From the NCBI GenBank assembly GCA_030039895.1, contig JASHUR010000118.1:1-5331 (forward strand): 5,331 nt of DNA, in the 5' to 3' direction. Source of the DNA: Acidobacteriaceae bacterium. Its GTDB lineage: Bacteria; Acidobacteriota; Terriglobia; Terriglobales; Acidobacteriaceae. Every line of letters starts with the position of its first letter. Within the stretch, counting starts at the first letter, position 1. The notes beneath the pieces were generated by a model. The model searched no databases. It was not told the origin of the DNA and saw nothing but the letters and a program-made list of their open reading frames with translations. Shown here piece after piece: positions 1-5,331 of the stretch. Made by a program: the position numbers and the translations under genes.

Positions 1-3000
1 CTTCAAGCACGCGTCCGTCGAGCGCCAGCGTTTTCAAGGCTGCTTCTACCTTTTTCAACGGAAGGCCAAAACGCATTGCCGCCTCGTGTGCTGTAAATGG
101 CCCGTGGGTGCGTGCGTAGCGACGCAGCAACTCAATGGTCGGCTCTGAGACAGGTTCCAGCAGTGCCGCGGGAACGCTCTTGGGAAGCTTCGCTCCAAGC
201 GCATCACGATACCGCGCGGCATCCTCTGCTGCGATCAGCCGGGCTTCGTCGGCCACCGTAATCTCAACGATTCTGCCGGCACGCCGCAATTGATCCAGCA
301 AATCAATACGACCCTGCTCCGACAATCGCTGCGCAATCTCCGAGCGTGAAAGATCGCCCAGCCTCAGCAGCAGATCGTGAATACCATCGGCGCTGCGAAT
401 GCGCTGCGCCTCCCCGCGTACCTGGAGTTGTATTTCAACGTCGGCAATCGCATCCGCATCCAGCAGCTCACGCAGATCCGCCTCGCCCAGCAACTCCTCG
501 AGCTGGTCCTGATCAATCGAAAGGGCCTGCGCGCGGCGCTCAGCCAGCGGCGCATCACCGTCATAAATGTAGTTGGCGACGTAGCGAAACAGAAGCGACG
601 CGGCAAACGGTGAAGGCTTTTGCGTATCAGTCACCCGTACGCCCACCTCGCCACTCTCAATGGATTGAATCACCTCAAGGAGCGCAGGCATATCGAACAC
701 GTCCCGCATGCACTCGCGATATGCCTCCAGCAGCATGGGAAACGACGGGTAGCGCGCAGCGACCGAGAGCAGATCGTAGGCGCGCTTCCGCTGCTGCCAC
801 AGCGGAGCACGGCCCTGCCCCCGCCTGCGCGGCAGAAGTAGCGCACGCGCCGAAGCTTCGCGAAATTTCGCGGCAAATAGCGCGCTGGCGCCAAGCTGAC
901 GCAGCACAAGCCGGCTTGCATCCTTTGATTCAGGCACCAGGAGCGAAGCGTCGGGCACGCTGCCCGTATCAGGAAAACGCAGCACGAAGCCGTCATCGCT
1001 CCACATCGTTTCAACCTCGGATCCACCCGCGGTATGCAGCCGCGCCGTCACGGCCATGGCCCATGGAGCATGCACGCGGCTCCCGAACGGAGTGAGCACG
1101 CACATGCGCCAGTCGCCCAGTTCATCACGCACGCGCTCAATCACGATAGTGCGGTCATCAGGCACTGCCGCCGTCGCAGCCTCCTGATCTGCGAGAAAAC
1201 GAACCAGGTTCTCTGCAGCCTGCGCATCAAGACTGTGCTCCCGCACCAGGCGGCTGATGGCCGCGTTGCTGGGAAGCTCGCGCAGCTCCCGCACCATTGC
1301 GCCGATCCTGCGTCCGAATTCCAGAGGCCGCCCCGCCTGATCTCCGCGCCAGAAAGGCATCTTGCCCGGTTCGCCCGGCGCGTGAGAAACCAGCACACGG
1401 TCATGTGTAATCTCATCAATTCGCCATGTCGAGGCCCCAAGCAGAAACGTCTCGCCCACACGGCTCTCAAAGACCATCTCTTCATCCAGCTCGCCTACCC
1501 GCACCGGCTTGTCAGCCGCCGAGAGAAACACACCATACAGCCCGCGGTCGGGAATGGTTCCGGCGTTTAGAATCGCCAGGCTCTTTGCCCCCTCGCGCGG
1601 CATAAGAATGTTGTCCTTCCGGTTCCATGTAATGCGCGGACGCAGCTCGGCGAATTCATCGGAAGGATACCGACCGGAAAGCAGATCGAGCACGCCCTCA
1701 AACGCGGTCCGGCTGAGTGATGCAAACGGCGCCGCGCAACGTACCAATTCAAACAAGGCGTCCACATCCATCCGCGCCTGCTGCGGAGGCTGCCCCTGCC
1801 TGCGCGTCGCAGCAAGTACAGGCGGCTGGGCGACGATGGCCACAATCTGCTGCGCAAGCACATCCAGTGGATTCCTCAGATAACGCGTCGACTCGACCAG
1901 TCCATCCTGCATGGCCCGCGTAACAGCCGCACAAGCCACAAGGTCCGCCCGATATTTCGGAAAGATCACGCCTTCGCTTGGCGCGCCCACGCGATGCCCG
2001 GCCCGGCCAATCCGCTGCATGCCGCTCGCGACTGACGGAGGTGCTTCGATCTGGATGACCAGATCAATCGCGCCCATGTCAATGCCGAGTTCCAACGACG
2101 ACGTCGCAACCAGTGCGCGGATGTTCCCGCCCTTCAACTGTTCTTCAATTTCGGCTCGCTGCGCCGCAGCCAGCGAGCCGTGATGCGCGCGCGCCAGTGT
2201 TCCGCTGATTCCCCGCTCCGCTGCCAGTTCATTCAAGGCCTCGGCAATCCGCTCGGCTGTCCGGCGGTTATTCACAAAGATCAGCGTTGATTCCCGTGCC
2301 AGGACAATCTCCAGCAGGCGCGCATAAATCGCGCTCCAGATTGAAGTGCGCCTCTCGCCCTTGACGTCGGCGTTGCCTGCCGGCTGCTCCATTTGCGCAA
2401 CGCGCGCCATGTCCTCCACCGGGACTTCGACCCTTGGTTCAAGTCGTTTCGGCTCACTGGCATTCACAATGGTGACAGCGCGAAACAGTTGTTCCGCTTC
2501 TTCATCGCCAGTCCATTCGCGTTCAAACTCGGCCAGTTCCCCGGCCCTTGCATCGCGCATATCGGCTTTGACTTTGCGCCCAGCCTTTCTGCGTGGCTCC
2601 ACTCCTGCCAGAAAATGCGCCACCTCTTCCAGCGGTCGCTGTGTAGCCGAGAGCCCGATCCGTTGCAGTGGCCTCTCAGTAATCGCCTGCAAACGTTCAA
2701 GGCTCAGTGCAAGATGCGCACCGCGTTTGGTTGGCACCAGAGCATGAATCTCGTCAAGAATCACTGTGTCCACACCACGCAGGGCGGTTGACGAATCTGA
2801 CGTGAGCAGCAGATACAGTGACTCAGGCGTCGTAATCAAAATTTCGGCCGGATTGCGGCGAAACCGCTGGCGTTCCCGCTGAGGAGTGTCACCCGTGCGC
2901 ACGCTGATTTGCGGGGTATGAAATGCGGTTCCCTGACGGCGCGCTGTTTCAGCAATTCCCTCCAGCGGCACACGCAGATTGCGCTCCACATCCACGGCCA

Positions 3001-3304
3001 GTGCCTTCAGAGGGCTGATGTAGATCACGCGGCAACCCTCCGGCTGGTCTGCCTCGCGACGCAGCATAAGCCTGTCAAGACACCACAAAAACGCCGTCAG
3101 GGTCTTTCCCGTGCCGGTTGGCGCAAGAATCAGCGCATTGTTACCGCTCGCAATCGCTGGCCAGCCCTGCCGCTGCGGTGCCGTCGGATGTAAGAAGGCA
3201 GCCCGGAACCACGCTGCGGTCACAGGGTGAAAGAGCGAAAGCGCAGCATCGGACTCAGCAGCATTGCCTTCAATACCAGTTCGCGATTTCTGCTTCGATC
3301 CCAT
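1..3304 (-). CDS. lhr: Lhr-family ATP-dependent DNA helicase (3' end off the window)
   Basis: Lhr proteins are superfamily 2 enzymes that translocate 3'-5' on single-stranded DNA and unwind DNA or RNA:DNA duplexes, with a role in DNA repair. Reading from ATG 3304, 1101 codons are open to the window edge with no stop or frameshift; an in-frame TGA (3347-3349) lies upstream and no other start codon falls between. An entry motif FHPVTAAWF is near residues 25-33. RecA domain 1 has APTGTGKT (61-68, Walker A Lys67), SPLKAL (97-102), TTPESL (158-163), the DEIH box (184-187) and SAT (219-221). RecA domain 2 has IFVNNRR (342-348), HHGSL (374-378), ATSSLELGID (400-409) and QRIGRAGHR (430-438). Lhr-specific blocks follow: TIPDRG (583-588), GASTWRI around W627, PGKMPFW (646-652), DWRMCVLTPFG (731-741), PLWQQR (834-839) and SPFAASLLF (898-906). 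A winged-helix-like segment (HGPFTAHE, from 1067) begins at the edge. Known full-length bacterial Lhr proteins have about 1500 residues, so roughly 400 residues should lie to the left. Residues 235-276 look like an insert. Confidence 0.95.
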   Translation of the reverse strand, partial: MGSKQKSRTGIEGNAAESDAALSLFHPVTAAWFRAAFLHPTAPQRQGWPAIASGNNALILAPTGTGKTLTAFLWCLDRLMLRREADQPEGCRVIYISPLKALAVDVERNLRVPLEGIAETARRQGTAFHTPQISVRTGDTPQRERQRFRRNPAEILITTPESLYLLLTSDSSTALRGVDTVILDEIHALVPTKRGAHLALSLERLQAITERPLQRIGLSATQRPLEEVAHFLAGVEPRRKAGRKVKADMRDARAGELAEFEREWTGDEEAEQLFRAVTIVNASEPKRLEPRVEVPVEDMARVAQMEQPAGNADVKGERRTSIWSAIYARLLEIVLARESTLIFVNNRRTAERIAEALNELAAERGISGTLARAHHGSLAAAQRAEIEEQLKGGNIRALVATSSLELGIDMGAIDLVIQIEAPPSVASGMQRIGRAGHRVGAPSEGVIFPKYRADLVACAAVTRAMQDGLVESTRYLRNPLDVLAQQIVAIVAQPPVLAATRRQGQPPQQARMDVDALFELVRCAAPFASLSRTAFEGVLDLLSGRYPSDEFAELRPRITWNRKDNILMPREGAKSLAILNAGTIPDRGLYGVFLSAADKPVRVGELDEEMVFESRVGETFLLGASTWRIDEITHDRVLVSHAPGEPGKMPFWRGDQAGRPLEFGRRIGAMVRELRELPSNAAISRLVREHSLDAQAAENLVRFLADQEAATAAVPDDRTIVIERVRDELGDWRMCVLTPFGSRVHAPWAMAVTARLHTAGGSEVETMWSDDGFVLRFPDTGSVPDASLLVPESKDASRLVLRQLGASALFAAKFREASARALLLPRRRGQGRAPLWQQRKRAYDLLSVAARYPSFPMLLEAYRECMRDVFDMPALLEVIQSIESGEVGVRVTDTQKPSPFAASLLFRYVANYIYDGDAPLAERRAQALSIDQDQLEELLGEADLRELLDADAIADVEIQLQVRGEAQRIRSADGIHDLLLRLGDLSRSEIAQRLSEQGRIDLLDQLRRAGRIVEITVADEARLIAAEDAARYRDALGAKLPKSVPAALLEPVSEPTIELLRRYARTHGPFTAHEAAMRFGLPLKKVEAALKTLALDGRVLE
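851..872. repeat. Two overlapping perfect palindromes inside lhr
   Basis: CGAAGCTTCG (851-860) and CGCGAAATTTCGCG (859-872) are each perfect palindromes and share two bases. They fall in the codons for the AKFREAS segment of Lhr (around residues 811-818). They are probably a chance product of the codons, but the side-by-side arrangement is visible directly. Confidence 0.5.
2152..2180. repeat. Perfect 10-bp inverted repeat inside lhr
   Basis: CGGCTCGCTG (2152-2161) and CAGCGAGCCG (2171-2180) are exact reverse complements around a 9-base spacer. The repeat is within the codons for the HGSLAAAQRAE segment of the second RecA domain. A GC-rich coding region can produce this by chance, and no function is claimed. 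Confidence 0.55.
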
Positions 3305-3367
3305 TGCTCGCGGTGCGCTCTCCGCCTGAAACAGCAGGATATCGCGTCACTGCAGCCGAGTTGGCCG
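3305..3367. other. cheR-lhr intergenic gap without visible terminator
   Basis: These 63 bases separate the cheR stop from the lhr ATG. I see no GC-rich hairpin followed by a T-run on either strand, so nothing indicates that transcription from cheR ends here. A GGAG lies at 3320-3323 on the minus strand, 15 bases before the lhr ATG, which is farther than ideal. No clear promoter is recognisable. Read-through from cheBR into lhr is therefore possible but unproven. Confidence 0.45.
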
Positions 3368-4225
3368 TCAACAGCCTGGCCCCGCCGCGGAGTCCATATC
3401 AAATCGCTGCGGCAGAGGCTTGTAATAGCAACCGTTGTGCTGCACCACAGCCTGGAAATGTCCCGGCAACTCTGGCTGCTCGCTGGAGCCAAGAATCAGA
3501 AAACCGTCGGGCGCCAGAACACGATGCAGATTGCGGAGCAGGCGCTGGCGTGTCTCACTCGAAAAGTACAGCATCACATTGCGCAACAGAATGCCGTCGT
3601 ACTTTTCGAGCAGCATCGGACCACTGCATAGATTTCGCTGGTGAAAGCGGCACTTGCGTTTGAGCTCCGGGACTACCTCCCACTCTTCTTCCACCCGGTG
3701 CATGTACTTGACGAGGAGGCGGGCGGGTAACCCGCGGTTCACCTCCAGCCGCTGATAGCGCCCCGCCTGCGCGCGCGCAATCACCTCTTTACTTATATCC
3801 GTCCCGATAATCTCCACCCTCCAGTCGCGAAGCTGAGGAAAATGCTCGCAGAGAATCATGGCCAGCGAGTAGCCCTCCTGCCCGGTTGAGCAGGCGGCGC
3901 TCCAAAACCTCAGCCGCCGGCATGACTCCCGCCGCCGGATCAGCTCCGGGATCAGCTCGAGCCGCATCATCTCAAACGGCGCATGATCGCGAAAGAAGCT
4001 GGTCTCATTAATGGTCATGGCCTCGGCAATGGAGCGCTTGATCGCCGCATCCGGCTGCCGGCGTAGGGCAGCTACCAGACCGTCCAGCGTCCGAAGGCCG
4101 GTCGTCCGCAACAGGCGCTGCAACCTCGACTCAAACAAATAGTCCCGTGACGCATCCAGTTTGTTGGCCGACTGTTCATACACAACCGATCTAAGATATG
4201 CAAAATCAGCTTCCGTGCAGGCCAC
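3368..4225 (-). CDS. cheR: CheR: chemotaxis protein-glutamate O-methyltransferase
   Basis: CheR transfers methyl groups from S-adenosylmethionine to specific glutamates of chemoreceptors. The product has 285 residues, a normal length for the family. The N-terminal helical CheR_N domain is about 1-75. It ends at the family motif NETSFFRD (73-80), whose Arg79 should lie by the active site. The SAM-binding motif is at 107-123 (FWSAACSTGQEGYSLAM); the post-I acidic residue is D143 in GTDIS; the motif RNVMLYF is at 215-221. Residues of about 155-200 correspond to the beta-subdomain that contacts receptors in studied CheRs. Small departures from the commonest family sequence are GQEG for GEEP in the SAM loop and Leu214 where Cys often precedes RNV; neither removes an expected essential residue. 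The start is GTG with AGGAG six bases upstream. It stops with TGA at 3368-3370. It follows cheB closely, the classic adaptation pair. There is no sign of TPR or other C-terminal fusion. Confidence 0.96.
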   Translation of the reverse strand: MACTEADFAYLRSVVYEQSANKLDASRDYLFESRLQRLLRTTGLRTLDGLVAALRRQPDAAIKRSIAEAMTINETSFFRDHAPFEMMRLELIPELIRRRESCRRLRFWSAACSTGQEGYSLAMILCEHFPQLRDWRVEIIGTDISKEVIARAQAGRYQRLEVNRGLPARLLVKYMHRVEEEWEVVPELKRKCRFHQRNLCSGPMLLEKYDGILLRNVMLYFSSETRQRLLRNLHRVLAPDGFLILGSSEQPELPGHFQAVVQHNGCYYKPLPQRFDMDSAAGPGC

Positions 4226-4231
4226 TGCAAA

Positions 4232-4236
4232 CTCCT
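4232..4236 (-). promoter_or_regulatory. Ribosome binding site for cheR
   Basis: On the minus strand the sequence reads AGGAG, then TTTGCA (6 bases), then GTG. This is near-consensus Shine-Dalgarno sequence at good spacing. It fixes the GTG at 4223-4225 as the cheR start. The site lies entirely in the 24-base gap after the cheB stop, so cheR can initiate on its own within a shared message. Confidence 0.85.
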
Positions 4237-4249
4237 GACAAGTCAGTTG

Positions 4250-5331
4250 TCATGCGAACATCCTTCTGGCATGCCAGCCCGCTGAACGTATGACCTCCGC
4301 AGCAAGCACATCTAGCGGAAGCACCTGGTCCGCCAACCCCGCCTTCGCCACCACGCCCGGCATACCCCACACCGCGCTCGTCTCGCGGTCCTGCACCAGA
4401 ATCCTTCCCCCCGCTGCATGAATCGCACGGCAGCCCTCGAGCCCGTCGGAGCCCATACCCGTCAGTACCACGGCCAGTACACCTGCGCCATAGGCCTCCG
4501 CTGCCGAACTGAATAGCGCATCCACCGACGGACGGCAAATATCATCTGGCTCTCCCAGGGTGAGACGCAGCGAGGGCCGGCCAGCGACAGACGCAATACG
4601 CATGTGCCGGTCGCCTCGCCCCAGAAAAGCACCTCCCGCTGACAATGTCTCTCCCGCCTGGGCTTCGCGCACTTCCAAACGTGCCAGACCGTTCAAGCGC
4701 TCCGCCAGCAGCGCGGTAAAAACCGCAGGCATGTGCTGTGCAATCAGTACTGGCAGCGGAAAGTCCGCCGGCAGTGCAGGAACAAACTGCTCCAATGCCG
4801 CCGGACCGCCGGTCGAAACCCCGACAACCAGCACCCCAGGTGAAGATCCATGCACTGTTCCGCGAAAGAAATTCCGCTGAGGTGAAGGCAGCGGCAACGC
4901 AGCAGAGTGCATTGTTCCCTCGTCTTTCGCCCTTGGGAACAATGCACGTATCTTCGGCAGCAATTCGCGGCCCAGCGTCGCCATGCTCTCGTGCACGCCG
5001 TGCTGCGCCGAAGGCTTGGCCACATAATCCGCGGCGCCTCGCGCCAGCGCCTCCAGCGTGATTGCTGCACCGCGACGTGTCAGTGTGCTGCACATCATTA
5101 CCCTGACCGGCAGCGATCTGGCCCGGATCTCGCCCAGCACCTCAAGCCCGTTCATGCCCGGCATCTCAATGTCCAGCAGCACCAGGTCAGGCTTCAGTAT
5201 TTCCATCGCCGCCAGCCCCGCGTGGCCTTCCATGGCCACGCCCGCAACCTCAACGCCCGGGCACTCGACCAGCGTCATCCGCAGCAAACTCCGCATCACA
5301 GCCGAGTCGTCGATGATCAGCACTCGAATGG
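4250..5331 (-). CDS. cheB: CheB: chemotaxis response regulator protein-glutamate methylesterase/deamidase (5' end off the window)
   Basis: CheB hydrolyses methyl-glutamate esters on chemoreceptors and deamidates receptor glutamines, acting in the cytoplasm against CheR. Numbering residues from the GTG at 5323, the receiver domain spans about 1-105: acidic pair D5/D6, phosphoacceptor D51 (codon 5171-5173) in LLDIEMPGMNG, switch residues ST at 79-80, and K103-P104. A poorly conserved linker follows (about 106-162). The methylesterase domain (about 163-350) carries the expected catalytic triad: S170 in GVSTGGP, H197 in AQHMP and D293 in GMGSDG. The GTG at 5323 is probably internal, because upstream codons 5324-5329 read Ile-Arg, giving the usual IRVLIIDDS opening; the true start should lie just beyond the right edge. 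The gene ends with TGA at 4250-4252, 24 bases before cheR and in the same frame. All key residues are present, so it is probably active and phosphorylation-controlled (inference). Confidence 0.96.
   Translation of the reverse strand, partial: IRVLIIDDSAVMRSLLRMTLVECPGVEVAGVAMEGHAGLAAMEILKPDLVLLDIEMPGMNGLEVLGEIRARSLPVRVMMCSTLTRRGAAITLEALARGAADYVAKPSAQHGVHESMATLGRELLPKIRALFPRAKDEGTMHSAALPLPSPQRNFFRGTVHGSSPGVLVVGVSTGGPAALEQFVPALPADFPLPVLIAQHMPAVFTALLAERLNGLARLEVREAQAGETLSAGGAFLGRGDRHMRIASVAGRPSLRLTLGEPDDICRPSVDALFSSAAEAYGAGVLAVVLTGMGSDGLEGCRAIHAAGGRILVQDRETSAVWGMPGVVAKAGLADQVLPLDVLAAEVIRSAGWHARRMFA
4907..4947. repeat. Perfect 13-bp inverted repeat inside cheB linker
   Basis: The left arm GTGCATTGTTCCC (4907-4919) and right arm GGGAACAATGCAC (4935-4947) are exact reverse complements around a 15-base loop. 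Pairing does not extend further at either end. The repeat lies in codons for linker residues of about 126-139 of CheB, between the receiver and methylesterase domains. The cheB message would form a stable stem here. No T-run follows on either strand, so it is not an intrinsic terminator. Its function is unknown. Confidence 0.8.
5220..5241. repeat. 8-bp inverted repeat inside the cheB receiver segment
   Basis: GCGTGGCC (5220-5227) and GGCCACGC (5234-5241) are exact reverse complements around a 6-base loop. They lie in codons for receiver-domain residues of about 28-35 (VAMEGHAG). The repeat is short and GC-rich, so chance is a good explanation. Confidence 0.4.

Noticed and set aside
346..1095. 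A 249-codon open frame on the plus strand
   Set aside because: It lies wholly opposite the conserved Lhr coding sequence, is rich in Arg, Ala, Pro and His as expected of an antisense shadow in GC-rich DNA, and shows no recognisable domain.
1034..1570. A 178-codon open frame on the plus strand
   Set aside because: It is antisense to strongly conserved Lhr blocks (DWRMCVLTPFG, PGKMPFW, GASTWRI), so the minus-strand frame is the real one.
1..3304. A possible frameshift or broken helicase gene, because no single closed open frame covers this span
   Set aside because: Codon-by-codon reading shows one continuous minus-strand frame; it appears unclosed only because its stop codon is beyond the left edge.
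3118..3663. A 181-codon open frame on the plus strand spanning the cheR-lhr junction
   Set aside because: It overlaps the cheR 3' end and the Lhr Walker A region in antisense, has low-complexity composition and no family resemblance.
3912..3938. Repeated GCCGCCGG units and a nearby repeated ATCAGCTC in cheR
   Set aside because: They encode arginine-rich and Glu-Leu-Ile segments in an ordinary helix region; short GC-rich repeats of this size are expected by chance.
4907..4947. The cheB inverted repeat as an intrinsic terminator
   Set aside because: No T-run follows the stem in either direction, and the open frame continues through it into an intact methylesterase domain.
4206..5093. Open frames on the minus strand at 4206-4538 and 4542-5093
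   Set aside because: They are out-of-frame readings of cheB, rich in Gly, Cys and Arg, and the cheB frame has all catalytic motifs.

Overview
The window is bacterial chromosomal DNA of high GC content. It carries three protein genes, all on the minus strand, so transcription runs from right to left. Coding density is close to complete: only 24 bases (4226-4249) and 63 bases (3305-3367) lie between genes. The taxon cannot be fixed from sequence alone. The full-length Lhr-type helicase together with CheB/CheR fits a soil-type Gram-negative such as an Acidobacteriota member, but that is a weak guess from family resemblance.

Layout in transcription order: (1) cheB (5331 down to 4250), the chemotaxis receptor methylesterase/deamidase with its receiver domain, missing only its first few codons beyond the right edge. 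(2) cheR (4225 down to 3368), the opposing receptor methyltransferase, starting at GTG behind a clear AGGAG ribosome site. (3) lhr (3304 down to 1), a very long Lhr-type superfamily 2 helicase. It reads open for 1101 codons without a stop or frameshift and runs off the left edge. I translated this third gene codon by codon from the sequence; it accounts for the whole left 62% of the window.

How they work together: CheR adds and CheB removes methyl groups on chemoreceptor glutamates, setting receptor adaptation. CheB is switched on by phosphorylation of its receiver domain, normally by CheA, which is not in the window. Lhr is a 3'-5' DNA translocase/helicase family linked to DNA repair and has no known link to chemotaxis; its position just downstream looks like simple adjacency or read-through transcription. 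No terminator is visible after cheR.

I see no RNA gene, mobile element, CRISPR array or clearly new defence or metabolic system. The most notable non-coding signal is a perfect 13-bp inverted repeat (4907-4947) inside the cheB segment that encodes the linker between its two domains. The most notable protein-level oddity is a charged stretch of about 42 residues between the two RecA-like domains of the Lhr helicase.
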